Part shown: piece after piece, positions 54,492-64,000 of the stretch
Position numbering within the stretch: the stretch's first letter is position 1
How the letters are laid out: each line of letters begins with the position of its first letter
DNA from: Triatoma infestans
Taxonomy: Eukaryota; Arthropoda; Insecta; Hemiptera; Reduviidae
Direction: 5' to 3'
Assembly (NCBI GenBank): GCA_011037195.1
Contig: JAAEAF010003593.1
Location: 1 to 64,000 of the forward strand
DNA: 64,000 bases
Position numbers and translations under genes: made by a program
Notes under the pieces: model-generated
Seen by the model: the letters and a program-made list of their open reading frames with translations, nothing else
Database searches by the model: none
What the model was told of the DNA's origin: nothing

Positions 54492-54852
54492 TATCTAGTA
54501 AAGAAAAAATATACATAAGAATCTAGCTAGCATTAACAGAACAAAAGCAAAAATAGAAAATATGGCAATAGAACAATAATAAAAAAAAACAAAAATGGTA
54601 ATGGAAACTAAAAACAAATTACAAAGGTAAATACAGATACTAGTATAGAAACTTATGGAAATGTTACAGACCTTAGAATCGGGAAATTTTGTATGCTCTG
54701 TTAATTACTACATGTTCAATTATGACTGTGGTCTATGAGTGTACTACCAGTGAAAGGTTGAGAAAGGAAACCTTTTTTGGAGGTGATGTCATATTTGTGT
54801 TGTTTTAGTCTTTTTGTAAGTATTGTGAGCTCTCTTCTACATACGTGGCATT

Positions 54853-55119
54853 GCATACTTACAAAAAAGACTAAAACAACACAAATATGACATCACCTCC
54901 AAAAAAATAGACAGCACAGCACTTTCCAAACATGCATTATCCCTAAATCATTCCTTTGACCTGCAAAACCCATCCATTTTAACAACTCAACCTAATCACA
55001 CAAAACGCCTCCTAGCAGAATCAGTACATATCCACCTACAACCCAATCCCATAAACCACAAAAAAGACAAAGAAGTCATCTCATCACTCTACAACAACAT
55101 CCTGCACTCCATTAAGTAG
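54853..55119 (+). pseudogene. C-terminal remnant of a Penelope-like GIY-YIG endonuclease
   Basis: An open frame runs into the stop at 55117-55119: LQKRLKQHKYDITSKK, TALSKHALSLNHSFDLQNPS, ILTTQPNHTKRLLAESVHI and LQPNPINHKKDKE. The pattern (R-LK-H, then AL-HA---H-FD, then I---P---KRLL-ES--I, then NPIN) is that of the end of GIY-YIG domains in Penelope-like elements. The GIY-YIG catalytic start itself is absent, cut at the palindrome centre, so it is not functional. Assignment is from motif memory without a database search. Confidence 0.65.
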
Positions 55120-55677
55120 ACATAGTTCCATCCACCCAGCCCTTAGCGCCTTCACCCTACATATTTTCCCCTGCTAATTCCCTTTTTTTTTCCTCCTATT
55201 TATCAAACTATTCCCATTAATCTGATCCATATTCCAATTAGCTTAAAATTCTTATTTATTAAAAAATTTAATTAAAAATTACATATATATATATTTAATA
55301 AAAATATACTTGTTTATTATATTTGTCCTGCTTCTTAGTCCTTTCACTCCAACAATACCTAACGGTACTTCACCCCCCCACCTCTACTTTCACCGGTTTT
55401 CCTTTCTCAACCTTTCACTGGTAGTACACTCATAGACCACAGTCATAATTGAACATGTAGTAATTAACAGAGCATACAAAATTTCCCGATTCTAAGGTCT
55501 GTAATATTTCCATAATTTTTCTATACTAGTATCTGTATTTACCTTTGTAATTTGATTTTAGTTTTCCATTACCATTTTTGGTTATTTTTATTATCGTTCT
55601 ATTGCCATATTTTCTATTTTTGCTTTTGTTCTGTTAATGCTAGCTAGATTCTTATGTATATTTTTTCTTTATAGATA

Positions 55678-55718
55678 GCCCCTGAAGAAGACAAACAATG
55701 TTTGTCGAAACGTCGGGC
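55678..55718 (+). ncRNA. Hammerhead-ribozyme-like motif, right arm
   Basis: Stem I: GCCC (55678-55681) pairs with GGGC (55715-55718). Core CTGAAGA (55682-55688) fits the hammerhead CUGANGA rule. Stem II GACAAAC (55690-55696) pairs with GTTTGTC (55700-55706) around loop AAT. GAA (55707-55709) follows, then ACGT (55710-55713), a self-complementary short stem III, and C55714 as the predicted cleavage site. Palindromic short stem III is the arrangement described for Penelope-associated hammerheads that act as dimers. One unpaired A (55689) between core and stem II departs from the textbook core. Confidence 0.55.
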
Positions 55719-56854
55719 CATTAATAAAAAAACGCTTTAAAAATTTTTTTTAGTGTTTTTCTTATGATACCCCCCGGCCGATCAGCCAACTAAGAGATAC
55801 ATCAGATTATTAGTAAAACTTATGCAATGTTCTCCATAACAACTGCTTTACATTTGATAAATTTCCACCCTTGGAAAATATCCTAGTGAAAGTTTTACTG
55901 ATATTCACCAATAGTGGATTCTCTTCGCAGTACTCTTTTAAAGCATGCAATTGTGGGGACAAGTAGAACCATATCATCTGCATAAAGGATCATATTCAGA
56001 TCTTTGTCCTTATTTAGAGAGAGTCCGGATAAACCCCTAGAGGCAAAAAAAGTCATTCCATCTGAGAGATAGAAGGAAAACAAGAGAGGACTCAAAATTT
56101 CACTCTGCAAAATCCCCTCCGAAGGCAATATCTCTTTAGAGCAATCATTATCGATTTGAATTACCATCGAAGCATTGTCATACAAATTTTTGATAACTTG
56201 TAGGATTTTCCAACTTACTAAACTGTAGACCTTACTCCATAATTTCTTGTGATTAACAGAGTCAAAAGCTCTTCTATAATCTACAAAAAGCGGCAAACAC
56301 TTTACTTCGTTTTAACCTCACGTTAATGTAAATAATGGATGAAAGTACAATCGCAGCAACCCCTTCCCTTCCGAAAATCCAGTTGCTCCTCAGGGTTCAA
56401 ATTGCGTCTCTCGATCCAGTCATAAAACCTGTTATAAATAATCTTAGTGAATAGCTTGGTAATGCAATTGAAAATCGCTATACCCCTGTAGTTGTTTGGA
56501 TTTGAGAGATCACCCTTTTTATGTAATAGTTTCATTCTAACTGAAGACCAGATTTAGAGAGAATTTCAGAATGAAAAACCTGATTAAATAGAGTTAAGAG
56601 AAAAACCAACCCAGGAGGAGCTAAGATTTTTAAAACATTCATTGGGGATCAAACCCAAACCAGTCGCTTTTTTGGGTTTACATTCATTAATACTTGACAG
56701 TAACTCTTCCAAAGAGAAATCTGATTCTAAAATGGGATCGAAATAACCAAAGAAGCTAATGTTATAATAAGTTAAATATAATGATATGATGCACAACAAA
56801 AAAGGAGACCACAAATCCACGATATAATGGTAACTGTACACTAAGATGATGTTG

Positions 56855-57752
56855 ATCCACGGCTCTACAGCCCACTACGGAGCCAGAGGCCCTCTTCGAT
56901 CCGCTTCCGCCAGTCCTCTCTGTTTAATGCGGCAGCCTACCAACTTCTCACACTTAATAATTTTTTAGAGTCTTCGCTGATCCATCAACCCATCGGAGTT
57001 TAGGACGACCAGCTCTCCTTGTTCTTTGGACACTTTCCTCAAGGACCATTCTGGGCACCTCTCATTTGATCTTTTTCTGTAGTTACTACTACCCTCACAA
57101 ACAGGGCCATAAATCCTCCGAAGGATTTCCTTTCGAAGAGCTGCAGGATCCTTTCATCTTATTTAGAGATAGCCCACGCCTCAGAACCACATGATAAAAC
57201 AGGCCGAATTAACGTCTAGTAAAGAATAATTTTTGCATTCCATGATACATGTTTGCTCTTAATATGTCGGCTGATCGGGAAATAGCATTTATTTGCCTGT
57301 ACCACTCCCTTTTTAATGTCTGTGGATACATCGTTGTCCTCAGTGACTACAGTGCCAAAGTAGGTGAAAGAATCTACCCTTTTAACGTTGAAACCTCCTA
57401 TGGACACGCTATCAGGGCGCCTCGTTGGTTCTTCTGCAATCATATATTTTGTCTTGCTCTCATTTATTGTCAGTTCTACCTCACCGGCCGCTCTAGCAAG
57501 GCTAAGGCATTCTTCTTCCATGTCTCCAAAGGACCTCCCCACAATATCCACATCGTCTGCGTATGCCAAAATCTGTACAGACTTGTGGAATATTGTACTT
57601 GTGCGAATCATATATTCTAGCAGGAGGTTAAAGAATAGACATGATAAGACGCCTCTCTGTCTTACACCTTTACTGACACCGAAGTCTTTAGAGATGCTGC
57701 CTTGCACGCGCATCGCACTACGAGTGCCTAACCTGTGTCGGGCCTGTGTCAT
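56855..57752 (-). pseudogene. LINE B reverse-transcriptase fragment, 5'-truncated
   Basis: The minus-strand frame 57752-57216 reads GVSKGVRQRGVLSCLFFNLL (RT motif B region), ILAYADDVDIVGR (catalytic YADD) and LTINESKTKYM, then GGFNVKRVDSFTYFGTVV. It continues in broken frames to about 56855 with RRIYGPVCEGSS- and KRSNERCPEWSLR-type sequence. This is the RT core and thumb of a different non-LTR family from LINE A. The N-terminal endonuclease and fingers are missing. Confidence 0.85.
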
Positions 57753-57759
57753 CTAGGTC

Positions 57760-58316
57760 TTAGAGTCTTATCATAAATTTTTACCTTTTTTTTTCTTGAT
57801 GCAAAGGAATAAATTAAGTTTAATTATCATATAATTAAAATGAAAGTCAGGACACAATAATACAATACTTTTTTTTTAATGGCCTTAATGTACTGAGCAA
57901 ATTAAAAGGAATTATATGGTTCAATATAGATTATATAATTGAATTATATGGTTTTATAAAGCGGGTAAGAAATTTAAAAAATTAAATAAAATATAATAAC
58001 ACGGTGAAGTATCGTTGGAAATTTTGGTATGTATTAAACTGTAATCTAATTGGTCCTAATGTATTTGTATAAGTCTAAATAGATGTCAGTTTGAAATGGA
58101 AGTGTCAGTATAGTAAGTAAGTTAGTTGGTAGAGGACAGTTTGTCTTCTGTATTGCTTCCACAGTTGTTCTCTACCGTATGTATATTTATTGCAGGCTAA
58201 GATCAGATGCTTTGAGTCGGCTATAGATGCAGTATCGCAAGTACATATTGAATTAGATATAGAATTAATTTGTATTCCGATAGGGACAAGTGCTGTGGAG
58301 AGTAATTGTGATTAAA
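57760..58316. other. Noncoding AT-rich segment, possible 3' end of LINE C
   Basis: Contains T-runs near 57788 and 57868, which would be poly(A) tails on the minus strand. No coding sequence seen. Confidence 0.4.
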
Positions 58317-61300
58317 TCTCAGTCTGAAATGATGCTTTAAAAGTTTCTATTTTCTCATTCAGTTTCTTTTTCATGGCTTTATAGGGATGGAGGATTAAAT
58401 GGAGGAGTAGATTTGCCTTTCGTACAATTAGTATAGTTCTGTTCCCACTTTCTAAAACAAATTTTCTTGTAGTGAATCTTTGCGACTGAGGGTACAAGAA
58501 GATTGAACGGTGGTAATTCGGAACGAGCTGCCTCTCTGGGACAAGCATCATCAGCCTTCTCATTCCCCACCAATCCACAATGACTCTCACCCATATCAGA
58601 AATACTGATTTTCCATTTCTAAGTAACTTGTAGAGCAAATTTAAGGAGTCTAGAACAAGGAAGGACGGATTTTTAGTAGAGTTTTTAAGCTTTTGGAGTA
58701 CGCTTTTACTATCGGTTAAAACAACAGAGTGCCGCAAACCAGATGAATATTAGATAGGCTATTAATTCAGCTGTATATATTGAAGCATTACTATTAAGTT
58801 TGTACTGAGTGCAGGAGTTAGACTGGGGATCATAATTGAACATCCAACTCCTTCACTACTTTTGGAGCCGTCTGTATAGAAATGATTAAACTGCAGAAAT
58901 TTATTCTCAAGTTTGGAAGTAGATAGGAATTGTTAACGGAATTAGAGAGATTGGGATCATACTGATAAAAGTTGATGAGGACATGAAAACTGGAGTTAGA
59001 AGTAAGGACAGGGTAATCAAAATGGTAGTTATGAAGGAGATCCAGACGTCTTATGGAAGTGGAGTAGTGCGATAGATTGCAGAAAACACCTACAGATTGG
59101 AGTTTTTCTTTTATACCAAAACCTTTCCGTTAAAACTCGAACAGCTATATTATTAATTTTATGTATAACTGGATGTTTTTTGACAATTAGTCTATCTAAA
59201 ATAAAACGGGAAGCCAGCAACTCCCTTCTAATGTTTAAAGGAAAATCGCGTGCTTCTACTAGAAGGGCATTAGTGGGGGTAGAAATGAGGCCCCCACCAG
59301 GATCTCAGTGCTTTAAACTGGATTTTCTCAACTTTGGCTAAATGGGCGGCGTCCCCATAGAGGAAACAACCATAATCTATCCTAGATAGTACCAATTGTC
59401 TGTAGAGCATTAACGATGTTTTGATATCAGCGCCATAGTTGAGGTGATTGATGCATCTCAGTACGTTAATCGCTTGATTGCAACCTTTTATTAACAGTCA
59501 ATGTGATTTCTCCACAGTAATTTCTTATCTTGTACCATACCTAGCGTCCTCGTATCAGGTTCAACACTAAGGTGATATCCACCCAGTGTTAGGGAGCTTG
59601 GCATCGAGTACTTTCTGTATCTGGTGAAGACATACATTGCTTTTGTTCTCAGACAGCGAGAAACACATATCCATACAGCATCTGCGGAATATCAACATTG
59701 CTGTATTGAGTTCTTTTTTTGCTTCTTCTAATGTAGCTCTTTGCTGTCTGTACAGGATGATGTCATCGGCATACTAAGATACAGAAACGCTCATACCTAT
59801 GGCAGCCTTAAGATCGGCCGTAAGATGTTGAACAACAAGGGGCTAAGAACAGCACCTTGCGGCAATCCCATGTGTGATACTCGCGGGCCATGTGTGTTAC
59901 ACGCGGGTTCTGCCGTTGAATCGGATTATAATGGAACGGGAGGAGAGAAGGTAGTGGATATGTCTGTCCATCGTATATGGTACACCAATATTTATCATTT
60001 TGTTAACAAGTATAGGAATATTGACATAGTTGTAAGCGTTTTTTAAGTCCACATTAGCAGCTAACATGTACTTGTTGTCTGAGAAACAATCATATATATC
60101 AGACACAAAGCCAGATATCGCATCTATAGTGCAGCGCTTCTTCCTGAAGCCTTATTAATATTGTAGGATTTTACTGTTTGCTTCCACCCACCACTCCAAT
60201 CTGGCTTTAAGGCATTCGAAGGTCTTACCAATGCAGGAAGAAAGAGCTGTGGGTCGGTAGGAATCGGGTAAGGAAGGATCCTTGTTAGGTTTTAGCAAAG
60301 GCACAACTATTTGCTTGTTCCAATCATCTATAGACTTTTCTTGTATCCAAACATCATTTAGCAGTGTCAGCAGAACTTTTTTACCATTAACTGATAAATT
60401 AGTAGCATAGGGTAGTGTCCTCACCAGGAGAAGTGTTAGATTTGGTTTTGAGGGCAAGCAAAAGTTCATTGTAGGAAAAGGGTTCGTTTAAGTTGTGAAG
60501 AGAAAGGGTTGTATCAGGAATGTGAATTTGATTTGGAACTTTTCGGGGGTGAGGAAATTTAGGAATTCAGGAACCCAGTTGTCTGTACAGCTTTTACGAC
60601 TGGTATATCCATGTTTAAGAGCCTCACTCCGCACCAGATCTTTTTTATAGATGTATTTCTATTAAAAGAATTACAAAACTCTGCCCACTTTTCTCTCTTT
60701 TTCTTCCTGTAGAGTTTTCTACATAGAGTGGCGGCACGTTTGCAGTTAATATAATTAGATAGACTAAGGATCAATTTGTACTGTTTAACTGATTCTATGT
60801 TGTGTTTCCTGGCCCAGCACACCCCTCGTCCCACCAGGGTGTAGGGAGATATCTAGGTTTACGTTCTAGGTACGCTCTAAATTGAGGAATAGAATTTTCG
60901 GCAATGTTTATACATTCTAAAAAGAGTTGATAATTGGAGGAAGAATCTTGAAGGATAGGCGACTGAGAAAGAAGCTGATCAGTTAATAAGGTATACTCAT
61001 CCCATCGAGCTGATATTATGTTACGTTTTCTAATGTTATTATTTCGCAGGTGATTAGACTGTAAGTGTTTATCAATAGAGATAAGAATTCCCATATGATC
61101 CGATCCAAACGGTTCCTCCAGAACTCCCCAATCAATCCTAGGAGCGAGAGATGGTGAACAGATAGATAGATCGATAGCAGAGGGCTGCCTATCATGTCTT
61201 CGTATTAGTGTTGGTGTTCCATCATTTGGGATAAGAAATTCTCAGAGTCGATAGCATCTAAAATGTTTTGACCCTCGAAGCTATTGTAAGAGCATCCAAA

Positions 61301-61690
61301 GCTCGTATGATAAGCATCCCACAGAGCAGTAAAAGAGGTTTAACAGCTCCAATTAGGGATGCCCAAAAATCAGAAGTAATTTTATGACCAGGTGCACAAT
61401 ATACTGATAAGATACTGATTTCTAAATTTAATTTTTTATATACGATTCCACAAGTTTGAATTTTTTTATTGTTAAATTTTGGATGCAAGTTAATTATTTT
61501 ATGCTCCAAATTATTTTTAATTAAAATACCAGCACCTCCATAACCATCATTTCTATCCGCTCTGACAATTGAATAACCAGAAAAAGGAAATAATTGTGAT
61601 TTTTTAAGCCATGTCTCTGAGAGCAATGCTATGCCAATTTTGTTGAGATTAAGAAATGATTCCAAGTAATTTTTATTGACCTGCACATAT
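58317..61690 (-). pseudogene. LINE C ORF2: endonuclease, reverse transcriptase, RNase H
   Basis: Endonuclease: ALLSETWLKKS, SIVRADRNDGYGGAGILIK, ISILSVYCAPG, then a broken stretch to EPFGSDHMGILISIDKH (the GSDH end motif). RT: WNKQIVVPLLKPNKDPSLPD, SYRPTALSSCIGKTFECL, NVDLKNAYNYVNIP (motif A), GLPQGAVLSPLLFN in an adjacent frame and YADDIILYRQQRA (motif C, near 59760). RNase H-like: NASIYTAELIA, RHSVVLTDSKSVLQKL, SHCGLVGNEKADDACPREAA. The order and the residues identify each domain, but frames are interrupted repeatedly. Confidence 0.87.
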
Positions 61691-62469
61691 CTAACATTTA
61701 GTTGTAAAATTGTTACAGAAATAAAATAATGACGTTATAGAAAGAAAAAAGGAAAACAAATGAGTAAAAAACAGTGGAAATAATGAAACATAGAAATTAC
61801 AAAAAATAATAAAGTAATAATTATAAATAAAAAGTTTAAAACGCAAGAAAAAGAAAAATTGAAAATACGTAAGATTTTAAGCTGAAAATCTGTGGATAAG
61901 GAGAAAGTAAATAGAGATATTTATAAATATTGAGACTGAAATCATAAAAGTTTTATATACTAAGTTCTTTACTTGGACAATCAACTGAATCGTGACTATT
62001 GTTTATAGAAGAAATTTGTTTAGAATGGGTAGTACTTTTTGAACAATGACTAATATTCGAAAGAATCTCTTCTAAATTATATGATATTAATCTGAAAATT
62101 TCCGTTTCATCAGACTGACAGTTTTCTATTTTATTAATTAAATGATACACTCGTATGTAGTCTACACTAACTAGTATTGTCCGAAGCACCTTCTGTAATC
62201 AATATGTTATTTTTCAAGTTTAATTTGTCTGTTTGTCCGTCTATATTGTCTAACAGTTAAATAGTCACTGTCTTTTTGTCTTGCTTTCATTTCGTCTCTA
62301 TATTGTTTTGAAATATTTTCTCTTTTAACTGCCTTAATTTTTGTTAAATTTTTAACAGGATTTCTGTTAGAAGTGATACTTGCTTAAGCAGTTGAGGAAT
62401 CAGGAAGTTCGGGGAATTCTTCTTCGCTCAGAACATCATATTTGTTTTTAGTGATTTGAGGTAAAAGAA

Positions 62470-63485
62470 ATTTTGTTAATTATCTTATTCTTAATCGAGT
62501 TATTTTGAGCTAATTTTTCTGGACAATTTCGGTATGTTTCGGATGCTCACCCTGACAGTGAACACACACAGGTAGGACCGCCTCAGGGCAATCATTGACA
62601 TGGTGATTCTCAGCACAATGTTCACACCTAATCACACTTCGGCATTGGTCTTCCGAGTGTCTAAATCTTTCTTATATTGTCTAATCGTTGGTATGCATCC
62701 GCACCATATAAGGAGACATGCATTGGTAGAACTTGACTGTCGAAACTGATGAAACACACAGGCAACTTTTCTATTAATAATTTATCGCTTACATATTTTT
62801 TTGTTGTAACAAGTCGAATACTAACCGGAGTATAGAGTGAAACGAACTCAGAAAGAATCTCCCCATCCTCCAATTCTATGTCCACGTTTCTAATAACCTC
62901 TGAACACTGAACGCGAAAATTTGGAATATATGCAATAATATCTCTTTCCTTAAAAGCAGCCAAATTTAATAAATCATTCGCTGCCTGAGCATTACTTGTA
63001 ATAATTTTCACTCTGTTTAATCCAGTACTGAAATGTCCACGATTGAGTCTTTTTGCGCACTAGCAGATGATATGAGCCATTTACCCAAGGCCATTCTATG
63101 TACTTTGCCTAAATTACCACACTTTCCCTCTAAATTTACAACAAACGGACCTTTATCTCTGATACAATATCGGTTTTTTATGGCTTTATTTATGTAATCA
63201 GATTTATTAGACGGGAGGCGTTTGTTGGACCCGGATTTAGTTTCTGATACATAAACTTTATTCATTGTACTTGTAGTAGCTTCTCCAGCTCTTTGATGAC
63301 CTTGAGCATGCTCATTAGGTATAGAGAAATTTGAGTTCGTTTTAGAAATGGATTGATCTATTTCCATATTATTAGTATTCACACTTTTAGTATCATGACC
63401 GTTAAATAACATTGTTAGTATTTCCATCACCACATAACTTATCTTCCTCAGTATTCTGAGGGGGTCCCCCGCTGTTCGCTGACAT
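62470..63485 (-). pseudogene. LINE C ORF1 (gag-like with CCHC knuckles)
   Basis: The initial ATG at 63485 reads MSANSGGPPQNTEEDKLCGD and stops; the main frame restarts at 63433, so there is a frameshift. Downstream frames contain an RNA-binding-like region (ITSNAQAANDLLNLAAF, LPMHVSLYGADAYQRL) and zinc-knuckle sequence near 62640-62500 (RFRHSEDQCRSVIRCEHC, ENHHVNDCPEAVLPVCVHCQ). Typical of ORF1 proteins of I/Jockey-type elements. Confidence 0.75.
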
Positions 63486-63860
63486 GTTCACCAGACGTGA
63501 TGATCAGTTATAGTAATACTTCTTTGTAGAAACAATGAAAAATAATAAGAAAAGAAAAAAAAATTCTGAAGAAAAGAAGAAAAAAAAATAGATAAAAAAA
63601 TAATAAAGATTAATTCCTTAATAGATAAAATGAAAATAATAGGTTTATAGGTAATAGAAATAAAATAATTAGAATTATATAAATTTAAATTAAGTATAAA
63701 AGTTACCAGAACTGTAGCAGAGACACTTTTTAAAGCGATGTTGACTGTACGAAGTTCAGCAACTGACTCTAATGCAATACTTACCACAAAATTTAACACA
63801 TCTAAATGAACATAAACAGAATAAAATTATATTCAAAAACAATTCTAGACACAAGAAACA
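63486..63860. other. 5' flank of LINE C, AT-rich
   Basis: Purine-rich A/AG runs (63535-63660) with no gene seen. May include the LINE 5' UTR. Confidence 0.35.
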
Positions 63861-63952
63861 AGCAAAATATTGGTCAGCTGGGGCCAAAGAAAAAAAAAAT
63901 TTATCTTTAAAAAAAAGTTGGCCCCAGCCAACCCAATATTTTGTTTGTTTCA
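63858..63952. repeat. Imperfect hairpin repeat (~95 bp), MITE-like
   Basis: GAAACAAGCAAAATATTGG...CAGCTGGGGCCAA on the left is an inverted match of TTGGCCCCAGCCAACCC...ATATTTTGTTTG on the right, around an A/T-rich loop. The phrase ATTCTAGACACA occurs just outside both sides (63843 and 63989), as if it were part of a flanking duplication. Confidence 0.5.
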
Positions 63953-64000
63953 TTAACAACGACAAAACATAACATTGTTTATTGTAATTCTAGACACAGT

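Larger units (their letters stand above)
54365..55805. mobile_element. Inverted-repeat element interpreted as Penelope-like, 1,441 bp
   Basis: Both ends read CTGATGTATCTCTTAGTTGG inward. The long arms (left ~54365-54773, right ~55394-55805) are inverted repeats. A second inverted block (GGAGGTGATGTCATATTTGT / ACAAATATGACATCACCTCC) flanks the centre near 54840. The right arm continues inward through a coding remnant of a GIY-YIG-like C-terminus; the left arm has lost the corresponding ~480 bp. Each arm carries a hammerhead-like motif. Penelope-like elements are known for GIY-YIG endonucleases, inverted or tandem pseudo-LTRs and hammerhead motifs. The assignment is inference from these three features. 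No clear target duplication. Confidence 0.7.
53330..56841 (-). mobile_element. Non-LTR retrotransposon (LINE A), 5'-truncated, interrupted by an inverted-repeat element
   Basis: Minus-strand RT coding remnants are at 56841-55895 and C-terminal sequence is at 54340-53437. They are separated by the 1.44 kb element at 54365-55805. RT motifs: KLLHKKGDLSNPNNYRGIAI, FVDYRRAFDSVNH (motif A Asp), GILQSEILSPLLFSFYLSDG and ILYADDMVLL (motif C). The C-terminal part has FVNYVHQ/FCKLCPPNEPDDIVHAF (zinc-knuckle-like) and FARCPTVSAFRDP. Frames are broken in several places. The tail of this element is what the duplicated units carry at their right ends. Confidence 0.85.
58317..63485 (-). mobile_element. LINE C: I-superfamily-like non-LTR retrotransposon, nearly full length but broken
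   Basis: In minus-strand order: a gag-like ORF1 (63485-62470), an apurinic-type endonuclease (~61690-61080), a reverse transcriptase (~60560-59400) and an RNase H-like domain (~58740-58380). An RNase H domain after the RT together with a CCHC ORF1 fits the I/R1-type superfamilies (family knowledge). There are multiple frameshifts and stops. Confidence 0.85.

Noticed and set aside
54310..55825. Target-site duplication ATTATTAGTAAAACT flanking the inverted element
   Set aside because: One copy directly abuts the right end, but the other lies ~50 bp outside the left end, so it does not behave as a simple target duplication; may be coincidence or part of the LINE sequence.
57249..57756. Plus-strand frames of 123-130 codons
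   Set aside because: Antisense shadows of the LINE B reverse transcriptase on the minus strand, which has clear RT motifs.

Overview
The window is eukaryotic nuclear DNA. It is strongly AT-rich, with compact spliced genes and a heavy load of arthropod-type repeats, so an arthropod, probably an insect, is the best guess. I cannot name the species. The repeats include a Helitron with the classic TC...CTRR ends, a Tc1-like element, several APE-type LINEs, a Penelope-like element and a DINE/HINE-like noncoding family.

Layout. Positions 1-9.2 kb hold no gene I can support. They are a mosaic of one noncoding interspersed repeat family with terminal hairpins and internal ~270-300 bp units, plus smaller repeats. 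From 9.2 to 25.6 kb lies a conserved housekeeping cluster: a GTPBP10/Obg-type GTPase (minus, 6 exons, 372 aa), the tRNA CCA-adding enzyme TRNT1 (plus, intronless, 459 aa), a TraB-domain protein (minus, 8 exons, 351 aa) and pontin/RUVBL1 (plus, 8 exons, 456 aa). The last two are head-to-head with 430 bp between their start codons. I rebuilt all exon boundaries by eye from reading-frame continuity and GT/AG sites; the four reconstructed lengths match those of their families.

From 24,089 to 53,863 the DNA is a head-to-tail tandem triplication (units of 11.07, 10.08 and 8.63 kb). Each unit starts inside pontin exon 6 and ends inside a LINE coding region, and both internal junctions are the same. 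Each unit carries the pontin 3' exons (functional only in unit 1, dead in units 2 and 3), a regucalcin/SMP-30 gene (minus, 5 exons) and a small SMIM20/MITRAC7-like gene nested antisense in regucalcin intron 2. Regucalcin is open in units 2 and 3 but has a 1-bp frameshift in unit 1. SMIM20 is open in units 1 and 2 but broken in unit 3. Insertions date the units: a Helitron and a ~950 bp hairpin-ended repeat are in units 1 and 2 but have empty sites in unit 3, and a Tc1-like element is only in unit 1 with an empty TA site in unit 2.

From 53.3 to 63.5 kb is a pile of minus-strand non-LTR retrotransposons (at least three). One is interrupted by a 1.44 kb inverted-repeat element. I interpret that element as an inverted Penelope-like remnant: it encodes the C-terminal end of a GIY-YIG-type endonuclease, and each arm carries a hammerhead-ribozyme-like motif. 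The distal end holds a small hairpin-forming repeat. No tRNA, rRNA or CRISPR array was seen.
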